Assembly: GCA_002375995.1 (NCBI GenBank) | Contig: DFNI01000037.1 | Span: 3,489 to 67,488, forward strand | Direction of reading: 5' to 3' | Length of the DNA stretch: 64,000 nucleotides | From: Acetothermia bacterium UBA3571 | GTDB taxonomy: Bacteria > Bipolaricaulota > Bipolaricaulia > Bipolaricaulales > Bipolaricaulaceae | In this document: one piece after another, positions 49,559 to 58,523 of the stretch | Numbering within the stretch: the stretch's first letter is position 1 | How the letters are laid out: each line of letters opens with the position of its first letter | Notes under the pieces: generated by a model | The model's database searches: none | What the model was told of the DNA's origin: nothing | Seen by the model: the letters and a program-made list of their open reading frames with translations, nothing else | Program-made: the position numbers and the translations under genes

Positions 49559-52500
49559 ATGGGCGATCTTAAGAGGTTAAAGGAGCATGACATAGAGCTT
49601 TTACTGGCCGAGGCAGCGGCTTTGTTGCATGACCTGCACAAATCCACTGAGGAGCATGTAAGGACATTTGCTAGCGATGGCCCTCCAGCACGGAAAAGAA
49701 GGAACAGACAAAATCAGCAAGATACCTACAATTTATACACGCTGAGCTTCGGTACCGTTAAGCTTCTAGGAGCCCTAGAAGACGACGATGAAGGAGTAGA
49801 ACTAGAGAGGCTGGTGAAGTTTTGGGGAAACTCATTTCAAAAGTACTTACAAAAGGCTCTGCTTCGCTGTCATCATGCTTCACACATTGAGAAAGAGGAA
49901 ACCGATTATTCGGGGCAGCAGCCTGCCTCCGCGACGAGGCCCAGTTCACCCTTTGGCTACGAGGCAGATCCTGTTTCGCTTCCAGAACTTTCCCGAGGAG
50001 CTCCGGAACTCGTAGCGATTTACAAAAAACTGGATGAATATGCTCAAAAAAAGGCCACTCGTTCAGATTTCCTCAGGCAAGCGCAAGGGTTGTTAGCGCA
50101 GGCCCTTGGTGAGACCCGCCGTCCCGAAAACGAGATTACTCTCTGGGATTGGTCCCTCATCGTCGCCGCCCTCTATAAGGCCGCTCTTGCCGGAGCTCTG
50201 TTGGGGTACACGCCGGACCCCAACGAACTACGTTGGCGGCTCCTCTCCGTCCGCTTCGACGGGCTGGGGTTCCTGAGCGAGGCCCACCGCATCCCCGACC
50301 TCCTGGGGAGGAAGAAGGCCCTCGAAGACGCCTTGGACAGGGTAAAAAGGCTCCTCGAGGAAGAGTATCCCCTCGGCACTGAGGTCTACCGCGACGAGAA
50401 TGGGAGCGTCTTCGTGGTCCCGGGATGCGAAAAGGGGCACTGTATGGATCTCTTGAAGCTTACGGACTCGAACGGCAAGACGCTTGAACAGCTCATTAAA
50501 GGGAAGGTTCTTGACGCCCTTGTCGGCGAGATCGTCCCCCAACTTAAGCTGGACGAGGAGCCGTGGTGGGGACAGGATCCTCAGTGGAAAGATAAGCAAG
50601 AAAAAGGGATCCTCATCTTTAACGATGAATATCCCCCGGTGGCCAAGCACCTGGAGTTGGTGGTTCACCAACCGGATCCTGATGTGCTCGCTGAGGAATG
50701 GAACGTTTCGGGATCAGGGGCCGAGGTTTGCACCGTCTGCGGGTTGCGCCCTCAACGATTCTTCTTCCATATTGGGCCGGAATTCGTAGGAGAATTGGAG
50801 AACCCCGCCCTTTCAGAAAGCCTGAAAAGGGTATTCCAAGACCAGGGATTTCAACTTTCAGGGAGCGCTGAAGTCAAGAAAGAGAAAGAGAATGAATGGT
50901 GGATCACGGACGGCGATGAAGTCTACATTGTTCGCTATGTGAGTGAAAATGGGAAGACGTATTTGAGAGTAATTCCGCATACTTTGAACCAGAGGCTTCA
51001 CGAAAGGCGGATCTGTAGAATCTGTGACAAACGTCGTGACCGACGAGTGAAGGATTGGCTCGATAGCCTTGAGACAACCATCTGGATCAATGAAGTGGCC
51101 GACAGCAACGCTCGAGTGGCATTGATCGTGGGGTGCTTCGATCTGGACCATTGGCTCAATGGGACGCTGGTCCGCACCCTGAGGGTTACCGATCCCGCTT
51201 CCCCCGTGCCTCCGAAGTATGTCCCTCAAAAGATCCCCTCTTTTGTGCGGCTTCACCGGATTTGGTCCACCATCCGGGGGTTCTGGCAGGAGGTAGCCCC
51301 TGTCCCCATCAAGGTTGATGAGGGGAATGAAGAGGAGCGTGAGAAGTATATATCCGAACTGAAGAGATCTCTCGTGGGGAGCGTCCTCAAGCAGGCCGGC
51401 CCCCGGCTCGAGATCCATGGTTCGCTGCAGGGCGGAGCGAAAGGCCGCCTGGTAAGATTTCACGTTTACGAGCTCGTGCTCAAAAGACAGGTTAAGTTGA
51501 GCGTCGTATGGAACGGCAAGCACTTCATCACCTGCGACAACTTAGATTATTTGGAATCCGAGCGTCAGCTGGGCTGCCCTGTTAAGGAGGCTCTCTCTAG
51601 TAGCACCACGGTCCGCGTGGAGCAGCCCCTTGGTTATGGAGCCCAGAACAAGTACATCGGGGAATTCGTCGTAAGTGACGTGAAAACGCTCGCAAACAGC
51701 GAATATATCCCTACCATCCCCATCCTGGTCGAGCCCCGGACGTTCATGGCCTTGGTCCCTGCCGAATATGCCATCGAGATCGTGAAGGAGGTCAAAGCTA
51801 AATACGAGCGGGAGATGGGCAAGGTGCGCAACCGCCTGCCCCTGCATTTGGGGGTTGTGTTCGCTCACCGGCGCACGCCCCTCCGGGCCATCCTGGACGC
51901 CGGTCAGCGCCTGCTCCAACAGGGCTTCCCCCCAGGGGACTGGTCCGTTCTCTGTGCCGCCCGTCGCTCCGTGGAGAATGGAGACCCGCTGCCGGAACGC
52001 TTCCAAGGCGACGGTGAGGATCACTTCCGGGAGTGGATCGAGGTTTTGCTAGAGAGGGGCGACCGTCGGCTCACTTGGTATGTGCCTCTTCTCATGGGCG
52101 ACGGACAAACTCGCGACGTCTGGTATCCTTACGTGTTCCTGAAAAAACAAAGCGTAAAGCCTGCAGGGCGCAAGCGCGCCTTTAAAGCTCAAAATCCTTG
52201 GACACGTGAAGAGCATTGGCTCGTCCATGTGGAGGATCTCGCCCCCGATGACGTGGTTTTCTTCGCTCCGGCCACCCTTGACTGGATCTGGCTCGACACC
52301 AACGCCCGCCGGTTCGAGATCGCCTACGATGAGCGGGGTCAACGCCGCTCTCCGAAGCTCAGACATCGCCCCTACCTCCTCGATGAGTTGGAAATGATCG
52401 AATACATATGGCAGACGTTGGAAACCCACCTCCATCGGAATCAGATCCACATCCTCCGTGAGATGATCGAGGCGAAAGGGGAGGCGTGGGGCTATCCCTC

Positions 52501-52765
52501 CTCCTACGACGAGGCCTTCCGGCGGTTCTGCCGGGATCTCCTAGCTGAGGCCGAGTGGCATGAGGGTTCCCGTGAGGATGCTGTTCCCGAAAATCGCCGT
52601 GGGAGGCTTCCCTGGGAGGCGGATGGCCTGAAGAAGAGCGAGTGGCTGGAGCGGTGGGCGGATTATGCCGCCCGCGGCTGGCTGGCCGACGCCGTCGAGC
52701 TCTATGGGGAGATTCTTAAGGGAGGAAGGGAAAGAGAACCTGTGCGGGAGGTCGAGAGGATATGA
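49559..52765 (+). CDS. csx11: Csx11-type Cas10 with HD domain but no GGDD
   Basis: A 1068-residue divergent Cas10. The N-terminal HD nuclease motif is present (AALLHDLHKSTEEH, His24-Asp25). Two cysteine pairs (CTVCGLRP; CRICDKRRDRR) suggest zinc fingers. At the expected position of the palm cyclase motif the sequence reads ILVEPRTFMALVPAEYAIEIV (about residues 720-740), with no GGDD. The following HLGVVFAHRRTPLRAILDAG is usual after a Cas10 palm. This is the hallmark of Csx11, the Cas10 of subtype III-C: target-triggered DNA cleavage may be kept, but cyclic oligoadenylate synthesis is not expected. It overlaps cmr4 by 4 bp. Confidence 0.85.
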   Translation: MGDLKRLKEHDIELLLAEAAALLHDLHKSTEEHVRTFASDGPPARKRRNRQNQQDTYNLYTLSFGTVKLLGALEDDDEGVELERLVKFWGNSFQKYLQKALLRCHHASHIEKEETDYSGQQPASATRPSSPFGYEADPVSLPELSRGAPELVAIYKKLDEYAQKKATRSDFLRQAQGLLAQALGETRRPENEITLWDWSLIVAALYKAALAGALLGYTPDPNELRWRLLSVRFDGLGFLSEAHRIPDLLGRKKALEDALDRVKRLLEEEYPLGTEVYRDENGSVFVVPGCEKGHCMDLLKLTDSNGKTLEQLIKGKVLDALVGEIVPQLKLDEEPWWGQDPQWKDKQEKGILIFNDEYPPVAKHLELVVHQPDPDVLAEEWNVSGSGAEVCTVCGLRPQRFFFHIGPEFVGELENPALSESLKRVFQDQGFQLSGSAEVKKEKENEWWITDGDEVYIVRYVSENGKTYLRVIPHTLNQRLHERRICRICDKRRDRRVKDWLDSLETTIWINEVADSNARVALIVGCFDLDHWLNGTLVRTLRVTDPASPVPPKYVPQKIPSFVRLHRIWSTIRGFWQEVAPVPIKVDEGNEEEREKYISELKRSLVGSVLKQAGPRLEIHGSLQGGAKGRLVRFHVYELVLKRQVKLSVVWNGKHFITCDNLDYLESERQLGCPVKEALSSSTTVRVEQPLGYGAQNKYIGEFVVSDVKTLANSEYIPTIPILVEPRTFMALVPAEYAIEIVKEVKAKYEREMGKVRNRLPLHLGVVFAHRRTPLRAILDAGQRLLQQGFPPGDWSVLCAARRSVENGDPLPERFQGDGEDHFREWIEVLLERGDRRLTWYVPLLMGDGQTRDVWYPYVFLKKQSVKPAGRKRAFKAQNPWTREEHWLVHVEDLAPDDVVFFAPATLDWIWLDTNARRFEIAYDERGQRRSPKLRHRPYLLDELEMIEYIWQTLETHLHRNQIHILREMIEAKGEAWGYPSSYDEAFRRFCRDLLAEAEWHEGSREDAVPENRRGRLPWEADGLKKSEWLERWADYAARGWLADAVELYGEILKGGREREPVREVERI

Positions 52766-53868
52766 GCTATGAGAACCATCGGTATGTGGTGATGACGGTT
52801 GATCCCGTCCACGTGGGGACAGGCGGGATGCGGCTTGGCCGGGTCGATTTGAGCATCGTCCGGGAGCCGGGGACGAACCTCCCCAAGATCCCAGGGACCG
52901 CGCTGCACGGGGCGATTCGCTCCTATGCAGCCTATCGCTATGGCAAACCGCGATGTGCCGGGCTGGGCCAGCCCCGCGAGGGACGAGAGGGCCATTGTGG
53001 CCGCCCTACATGCCCCATCTGCTACACCTTCGGATACGTCCGGGGAGAGGACACGGCCCAGGCCCACTCGGGGGTGGTCACCATCACCGACGCGAGGATC
53101 CTCCTCTTCCCCGTCTATTCCATGGTCGGGCCGGTCTGGGTGACGAGCCTCTCAATCCTTGAAAACTTCGGGATTGAGGGGCAGTCGCTTCGCGATGAGG
53201 GGAAGGCCCGATGGCCTGAAAATCTCACACGGGAAGGTCATCTCAACTTGGGCTGGCTCATGGTGGAAAAAGATGGAACTCTCAACGTCTCCGAGCTCAA
53301 CTTCCCAGCGGGGATCCCGCAGCAGGTACGCGACCGTATTGTCCTGATCTCCGACAAGCTCTTCACCCAAGTGGTGAACTCCAACCTAGAAGTACGCACT
53401 TCGGTCAGCATCGACCCCGAGAGGGGTGCGGCCGAAGAAGGGGCCCTTTTCACCTACGAGGCCATCCCCCGGGCCACGTTCCTATGGCTGGATGTCATTG
53501 TGGATGACCATCGCGGGGAGTTTCCCAATAAGGGAGCCCTAGAACGATGGAAGGGATGCCTTCAGGGGACCGATGATGAGGCGAAGAAGGAGCTCTTAAA
53601 GAGATGGCGCCTTTGGAGCGAAAGGGAGGAAGACACTGCGAAGTGGGAAGAGGCCATCGGAAAAGCTCAAAGCTGGGTTCGCGAAGAGAAAACTGAAGAA
53701 AACGGTCAGGAGAAGTGGCGCTGGGATACAAAGGCTATGCAAGGCGTCGAGCAAACACCCGTTGGGATTGTGAGCGCAGGCCTTGCATGGGCTCAGGATT
53801 TAGGCATCGGTGGGATGGGGACGCGGGGCTTCGGCCGCTTGCGTAAGATCGCGGAGGTGGCGCAATGA
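52762..53868 (+). CDS. cmr4: Type III backbone RNase Cmr4
   Basis: A 368-residue Cmr4, the repeated backbone subunit that cuts target RNA. The N-terminus has VDPVHVGTGGMRLGRVDLSIVRE with the catalytic aspartate at about residue 29. It is followed by the RAMP loop IPGTALHGAIRSYAAY, a cysteine group around CGRPTCPICYTFG, and a C-terminal glycine loop LGIGGMGTRGFGRLR. A Lys/Glu-rich insertion (about 255-320) is longer than usual. It overlaps both neighbours by 4 bp. Confidence 0.9.
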   Translation: MSYENHRYVVMTVDPVHVGTGGMRLGRVDLSIVREPGTNLPKIPGTALHGAIRSYAAYRYGKPRCAGLGQPREGREGHCGRPTCPICYTFGYVRGEDTAQAHSGVVTITDARILLFPVYSMVGPVWVTSLSILENFGIEGQSLRDEGKARWPENLTREGHLNLGWLMVEKDGTLNVSELNFPAGIPQQVRDRIVLISDKLFTQVVNSNLEVRTSVSIDPERGAAEEGALFTYEAIPRATFLWLDVIVDDHRGEFPNKGALERWKGCLQGTDDEAKKELLKRWRLWSEREEDTAKWEEAIGKAQSWVREEKTEENGQEKWRWDTKAMQGVEQTPVGIVSAGLAWAQDLGIGGMGTRGFGRLRKIAEVAQ

Positions 53869-54344
53869 GCACGCTGAACCTTGACAAGCTGGCCGCGGAG
53901 CGGGCACAAGAGATGGTTCGCCGCGCCCGAGAAGGCATTCCTGAGGTGAGAAGCCCTATCGAAACGCTGGAACGCCTGGCCACGAAGACCTTGGGGGTGC
54001 TCCAAGAGCAAGGCGTCTATGCCATGTTGCTCTTCCTGTTCTCTCGGACAAGCGATGAGGAGAAAGTTGCTCCTGTGGTTCGGGGTGAACTCTTCAATGC
54101 CCTGAAGGAATTGCCCGGTTTTAAGGACAACACGGAGGTGCAGAGCCTTCACGAGAATACCGACGCCCAGCGAGCACTCGAAACCTACAGCAAAAATGTT
54201 CTGGATGAGAGAAACAGCCCCGGCGGGCTTGATACCCTCCTCCTTATTCGCGACCTCTACGAGAAAACGCTGATCTACACTCGTTTCGGGGCCAAGGCAG
54301 CTAAAAAAGTTACCACCGGGGAATCCGAAAGGGCTGGGGGTTAG
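53865..54344 (+). CDS. cmr5: Type III small subunit Cmr5
   Basis: A 159-residue helical protein. LDKLAAERAQEMVRRA at the N-terminus and KTLGVLQEQGVYAMLLFLFSR match Cmr5, the small subunit of Cmr complexes. The segment between about 65 and 130 is polar and probably loop-rich. It sits between cmr4 and the Cmr3-like gene with a 4-bp overlap upstream. The assignment rests on both the N-terminal pattern and gene order. Confidence 0.82.
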   Translation: MSTLNLDKLAAERAQEMVRRAREGIPEVRSPIETLERLATKTLGVLQEQGVYAMLLFLFSRTSDEEKVAPVVRGELFNALKELPGFKDNTEVQSLHENTDAQRALETYSKNVLDERNSPGGLDTLLLIRDLYEKTLIYTRFGAKAAKKVTTGESERAGG

Positions 54345-54350
54345 GACAGG

Positions 54351-55217
54351 ATGAGTTGGGTCCATTACATGATCTGTTTCCGGCTGCTGAGCCCCCTCCA
54401 TGTGGGATACCGCAAGGTGGGCAACCTAATGCAGACCAGGCCTTATGTGCCAGGGAAACTCCTTTGGGCGGCCCTCACCGCCCGCCTCACCCGCGACCGG
54501 GATAGTCGCCCTGGACCCCCTTGCCGCAGCGACTACAAGCGCATCGGCAAGCTCGTACAGGAATATTTCCGCTTCGGTTATCTGTGGCCATCACTGGACG
54601 GGGAGAGGCCCTGTTTCCCCTGGGAGCGTGAGGACTTCGAATATCTTTTCATCGGGAGCTATGTGAGCACGGCATTGGATTACCACCGAGCGGCCGCGGA
54701 GGAAGGATCTCTGCACGAAGTCGAGTTTATTTCCCCCTACACCCGTGACGAAGGGCTCCCGGTCCATTTGATCGGGGACCTTTGGGTGCGGGAAGGCTCA
54801 TCCCCGGAGGAGCTGGGCGATTGGAGGAAAGCACTGGAGAAAATCCAGTTGGGTGGGGAAAGGGCTTACGGTTGGGGGCGGGTCCGACTCCTGGAGGGGA
54901 CATTAAAGAAATTCTCCCAGAACCGAGGCATCACTTCAGCTGGTGCGAAGTGGCGCGCCGATGGGGACGGGATCATCGTGAGTTTCAAAGGGGGCGATAA
55001 TCTTCCCGCCCATGCGGTGGCCACTGGACACCCTCCCTATAAGCGGTTCATCGGCGAGCTAGAGGCCTTAACCGGTTGGGAGCGCGATAACGAAGACCCC
55101 AGCAGAGTTTGGAGATTAGCCGACGTCCAAATCCTTTACGTTCCCGGCTCTAAAGTTCGGGGGGATTTAGACCTTCGAGTGCACCCATGGGGGTGGCTTG
55201 AGCTCGTGTCGAGATGA
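54351..55217 (+). CDS. Type III effector RAMP subunit, Cmr3/Cas5-like
   Basis: A 288-residue RAMP protein. It begins MSWVHYMICFRLLSPLHVGYRKVGNLMQTRPYVPGKLLWAAL. The glycine-rich loop ALEKIQLGGERAYGWGRVRLL is placed as in Cas5-group proteins. By elimination it should cap the crRNA 5' handle and contact the Cas10. The sequence is shorter than classical Cmr3, and its N-terminus also recalls Csx10/Csm4 relatives. It overlaps cas6 by 4 bp. Confidence 0.75.
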   Translation: MSWVHYMICFRLLSPLHVGYRKVGNLMQTRPYVPGKLLWAALTARLTRDRDSRPGPPCRSDYKRIGKLVQEYFRFGYLWPSLDGERPCFPWEREDFEYLFIGSYVSTALDYHRAAAEEGSLHEVEFISPYTRDEGLPVHLIGDLWVREGSSPEELGDWRKALEKIQLGGERAYGWGRVRLLEGTLKKFSQNRGITSAGAKWRADGDGIIVSFKGGDNLPAHAVATGHPPYKRFIGELEALTGWERDNEDPSRVWRLADVQILYVPGSKVRGDLDLRVHPWGWLELVSR

Positions 55218-56023
55218 TCGTCAGTCTGGTTTCGTTCTTTAAGGCTCCCCGAAAGCTCGATCTTTGGCAGTTTCCCGGGAAAGGTGTTCACGGTTGGTTC
55301 TTGGAACAAATAGAGAGAATCGATCCCTCCTTGAGCGCTCGGCTACACGAGGCGAAGGAGAAGGCTTTTACGGTCTCCTCGATTTTGGCTGCATCGCCTC
55401 AAGACCTTTGCAGCGGTGAAGGTACACACTGGATAAGGATCACGTCTTTGGAGGAGGAGCTTTCTGAAGTCCTGGTTTCCCTCAAGGCCGGCGATCTCGG
55501 AGCGCTAAGAGTTGAAGGAACTGAACTGGAAGTCACCGAAACCCTTTGGGATAACCATCCCTGGGCCGCTCGGAGTTCGTATACGGAACTGTATAACAAC
55601 GGGCTTATTTGGGCCAGAAAACGCAAAGAGGACACGATCGGGCTTTGTTTCGTGACTCCCACCGCGTTTCGGATGGTCAATACGAGGTTGAACATGCCGT
55701 TGCCCTGGCCTAGGCTGGTGTTCCAATCGCTGGCCAACAAATGGAACGCGTTCGCTCCCATGCAGCTGTGGATCAACTGGGCCGATTTCGACCGGCAGGT
55801 CACCGTGGCCAGGTTCGATCTGAAGACGAAACTCCTCGATTTCGGGGGCTTCCGGCAGGTGGGTTTTGTGGGGGAGTGTTGGTTCCTGATCGACCCCGAA
55901 GCCCGGGTCTCATTGCGTCACGCCCTCTATACCCTGGCCCAGTTTGCCTTTTACGCGGGGGTCGGCAGGAAGACCACCATGGGAATGGGGATGGTGCGTC
56001 CACTGGGGAGCCGTGACGCGTGA
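55214..56023 (+). CDS. cas6: Cas6 pre-crRNA endoribonuclease (III-C-like locus)
   Basis: A 269-residue Cas6. The candidate catalytic histidine is in FPGKGVHGWFLEQI (about residue 26), and the C-terminal loop FYAGVGRKTTMGMGMV is the family signature. CFVTPTAFRMVNTRLNMPLPWPRLVFQSL aligns well with the III-A Cas6 at 2257-3048. It is the last gene of the effector operon and ends inside the heptamer repeat at 56013. It should process the three related arrays at 45, 56 and 59 kb. Confidence 0.92.
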   Translation: MIVSLVSFFKAPRKLDLWQFPGKGVHGWFLEQIERIDPSLSARLHEAKEKAFTVSSILAASPQDLCSGEGTHWIRITSLEEELSEVLVSLKAGDLGALRVEGTELEVTETLWDNHPWAARSSYTELYNNGLIWARKRKEDTIGLCFVTPTAFRMVNTRLNMPLPWPRLVFQSLANKWNAFAPMQLWINWADFDRQVTVARFDLKTKLLDFGGFRQVGFVGECWFLIDPEARVSLRHALYTLAQFAFYAGVGRKTTMGMGMVRPLGSRDA

Positions 56024-56040
56024 CGGGTGATGGGTTCAGA
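56013..56040 (+). repeat. Tandem degenerate heptamers (GTGACGS type)
   Basis: Units GTGACGC, GTGACGG, GTGATGG and GTTCAGA follow one another, starting within the last codons of cas6. They match the heptamer set between acsB and acsC (35072-35106). Confidence 0.5.
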
Positions 56041-56052
56041 AAAAAACCTCCA

Positions 56053-56163
56053 ACGTCAATCCCCGATAAGGATTAACGGCCTTTCCGACTGAAATATTAC
56101 TGGAACTTTGGAGACGGACATAGCATGTTTCAATCCCCGATGAGGATTAACGGCCTTTCCGAC
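56053..56163 (-). CRISPR. One-spacer CRISPR array, right of the III-C-like locus
   Basis: On the minus strand there is a full 37-nt repeat (56127-56163), a 37-nt spacer (56090-56126) and a degenerate repeat (56053-56089), whose end is altered and marks the trailer. It therefore points leftwards, towards the effector genes, mirroring the array at 45048-45152. The repeats of the two arrays differ at only two positions. Confidence 0.88.
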
Positions 56164-56551
56164 TGCCGGGCCGGGAAGTTCCCATGCCATGCCACCTTCA
56201 AAGCTCGTTTTGCACGCCGGCTGCGCCTCCTAACCCGGGTCACCCCCATTTATACCCCTGATCCCCCGGAAATCCAATCCCACCCCCGTGCAACCCTCAC
56301 GCTATCCGTCCGTGGGGCAGAAACCCCGTCGCAGTCCAGCTTCATCCCCGCCGAGCACACCGTGACCACCCCTCGGCACCGAACGCGTTGCAATCTCCCC
56401 GCGGCCATTCGGCCTCACAGATCCGGACTCTACCTCCCGGGTTTGAAACCCGATACCCCCCTCAGTAAGCGAAATGATTGTGTTTCAACACGGTCGGTAG
56501 GCGGTGTTGGGCGTTGGGAATTCGAAACCGGAAAGTGTAGGAGGTGATATG
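56164..56551. promoter_or_regulatory. Leader of the right array and upstream region of the RT gene
   Basis: No gene is supported in this 388-bp gap. Reading leftwards, TGCAAA lies at 56209-56214, exactly 45 bp before the first repeat, and ATGGGAA at 56179-56185. A C/T-rich stretch and the inverted repeat CGGGTTT/AAACCCG (about 56438-56453) precede the reverse transcriptase gene, whose ribosome site AGGAGG is at 56539-56544. Confidence 0.45.
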
Positions 56552-57559
56552 ATGCGCAAAAACCGCGGGTTGTACCGTTCGGTCTATTCGGATGAGAACC
56601 TCACGGAAGCTTGGTATCAGGTGCGCACCCGGGGTACCGAAACCTCCGGAGCCGACGGAATCACCCTTACGCAATTTCAGCGCTATCTCTTTCGCGAGTT
56701 GCGCGTCCTTCAACGCGAGCTGGCGAAGGGACAGTACAAACCTCTGCCGATCAAGATCACCACGTTAAAGAAAACGGACGGCAGCTACCGCCCCATAGGG
56801 ATCTTGGCCGTAAGGGATCGTGTAGCCCAACGCGCGGTGCTCAATGTAATAGAACCTGTATTCGAAGCAGAGTTCGAGCCTACAAGCTTCGGTTTCCGTC
56901 CCGGGAGATCCCGGGAGATGGCCATGGATTACGTGGCCATGTTGGTGAATCGAGGTCTCACCTGGACGGTGCATTTTGACATCGAGCGGTGTTTCGAGAG
57001 CATCGATCTGAACCGTTTGCGAAAAGCGGTGGCCGCAAAAATCCGGGATAAAGCTTTGAGACGGATACTGGAGGCTTGGCTCTCTCCCACCGCGATCTAC
57101 TCCTCGCGCCGCAAGAGCCCCTTCCAAACCGTCCCCGTTGAGGGCCTGGTCCAAGGAAGCCCCCTATCCCCTCTGCTTGCCAATGTCTACCTGGACCAAT
57201 TCGACAAGTCGTGCCGCCGCAAGGCTATTCAGATCGTCAGATTTGCCGATGATGTCCTCCTGCTCGCCCATACACAGCGGGAGGCCAAGGAGCACTTCGC
57301 GATCGCCCTAAAGATACTGAGGCGCCTCAAGCTCCGGGTGAATTCCTCTAAAACACGATTCGCGCACGTGGAAGAGGGATTGGAATTCCTGGGCGGTACC
57401 CTTGTGTTCGATGAGGAAACGGGGACATGGATGTCCCATTTCCCCGAAAAAGAGGAAGCCGTGGAGTCGACGGAGACCCCTGTTGGCCGCGTTCGGGAAC
57501 TGGTCTTTTCCGCTGAGGAATTCGAGGGGAGTAACGATGGCGACGTTGTACGTGGTTGA
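56552..57559 (+). CDS. CRISPR-associated reverse transcriptase
   Basis: A 335-residue group II intron-like reverse transcriptase next to cas1. Palm motifs include SYRPIGILAVRDRVAQRAVLNV, FEPTSFGFRPGRS, HFDIERCFESID (first catalytic Asp), VQGSPLSPLLANVYLD, and IVRFADDVLLLA (about residues 228-239; FADD replaces the common YADD). It ends after the thumb-like SKTRFAHVEEGLEFLGG, with no maturase or endonuclease domain, so it is not a mobile intron. Such RTs let Cas1-Cas2 acquire spacers from RNA. ATG 56552 is 7 nt from GGAGG; ATG 56549 directly before it is possible. Its end overlaps cas1 by 23 bp. Confidence 0.92.
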   Translation: MRKNRGLYRSVYSDENLTEAWYQVRTRGTETSGADGITLTQFQRYLFRELRVLQRELAKGQYKPLPIKITTLKKTDGSYRPIGILAVRDRVAQRAVLNVIEPVFEAEFEPTSFGFRPGRSREMAMDYVAMLVNRGLTWTVHFDIERCFESIDLNRLRKAVAAKIRDKALRRILEAWLSPTAIYSSRRKSPFQTVPVEGLVQGSPLSPLLANVYLDQFDKSCRRKAIQIVRFADDVLLLAHTQREAKEHFAIALKILRRLKLRVNSSKTRFAHVEEGLEFLGGTLVFDEETGTWMSHFPEKEEAVESTETPVGRVRELVFSAEEFEGSNDGDVVRG

Positions 57560-58523
57560 GCAAGGTGCACTCGTGGCGAAAAAGGGCGAGCGCCTCCTTG
57601 TACGTAAGGACGGCAAGATCTTGAGAGATGTGCCTTTGGTGCATGTGGAGCGGGTCGTGCTTTTAGGCAACGTCCACCTCACCACCCCGGCCTTGGTGTC
57701 GTTGTTGGAGAAGGGGGTGGACGTGGCGCTCCTCTCAAGCCGAGGAACCTTTCGGGGAAAGATACAACCACCTTGGGCCAAGGACGCCCGTTTGCGCCAG
57801 CAGCAATATGCCGCCTATCAGGAGCCGGAAAGGCGCCTGGACCTGGCCAGGCGGTTCGTTGTGGGGAAATTGCGGAACATGATTGCCCTTTGGAAGCGTC
57901 AGCGGAAGTGCCGGGAATTGGGCACGGCGGTGGGGGAATTGCAGCGTCTCGCCCGTAAGGCCGGCGAGGCCGGAGACCTCGCGAAGCTCAGAGGATATGA
58001 GGGCACTGCAGGAGCAATCCATTTCAGGGCATTTAGGATGTCGTTGGCGCGCGATCTCGGTTTTCGGCGGCGAGCACATCGCCCACCTACCGATCCAGTA
58101 AACGCCCTTCTGAGCCTGGGTTATACGCTCCTGCACAATGAATTCTATGCGCTCACCACAATGGTGGGCCTGGATCCCTATTTGGGCTTTTACCACGAGG
58201 TGAAACATGGGCATCCGGCTTTGGCCTCCGATCTCATGGAGGAATGGCGGCCGGTGGTCGTGGATTTTCTCGTGCTCGGATTGATCAACCGTGGGGAGCT
58301 CCGTTCCGCACATTTCCGCAAGCCCCGGAACGGAATAAGGCTTACCCACGAAGGTTTTGAGATCTTCCTCAAGGCATATGAGCGGAGGCTCACCGCTAAA
58401 GTAATGCATCCTCGCGCGCGGGAACGGTTGACGTACCGGCAGTGTTTGGAAGCACAGGTGAGGCACCTCGCCGCGTATCTCCGGGGCAAGGGGGCGGCAT
58501 ATGAGCCGTTCCATTGGCGATGA
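57537..58523 (+). CDS. cas1: CRISPR integrase Cas1 (RT-associated)
   Basis: A 328-residue Cas1. It has the N-terminal MATLYVVEQGALVAKKGERL, the conserved glutamate region LRGYEGTAGAIHFRAF, RPPTDPVNALLSLGY, and YHEVKHGHPALASDLMEEWRPV with the remaining metal ligands. ATG 57537 lies within the end of the RT gene after GAGGGGAG, so translation is coupled to the RT. Together with the RT and cas2 it forms a separate adaptation module with no cas4. Confidence 0.96.
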   Translation: MATLYVVEQGALVAKKGERLLVRKDGKILRDVPLVHVERVVLLGNVHLTTPALVSLLEKGVDVALLSSRGTFRGKIQPPWAKDARLRQQQYAAYQEPERRLDLARRFVVGKLRNMIALWKRQRKCRELGTAVGELQRLARKAGEAGDLAKLRGYEGTAGAIHFRAFRMSLARDLGFRRRAHRPPTDPVNALLSLGYTLLHNEFYALTTMVGLDPYLGFYHEVKHGHPALASDLMEEWRPVVVDFLVLGLINRGELRSAHFRKPRNGIRLTHEGFEIFLKAYERRLTAKVMHPRARERLTYRQCLEAQVRHLAAYLRGKGAAYEPFHWR

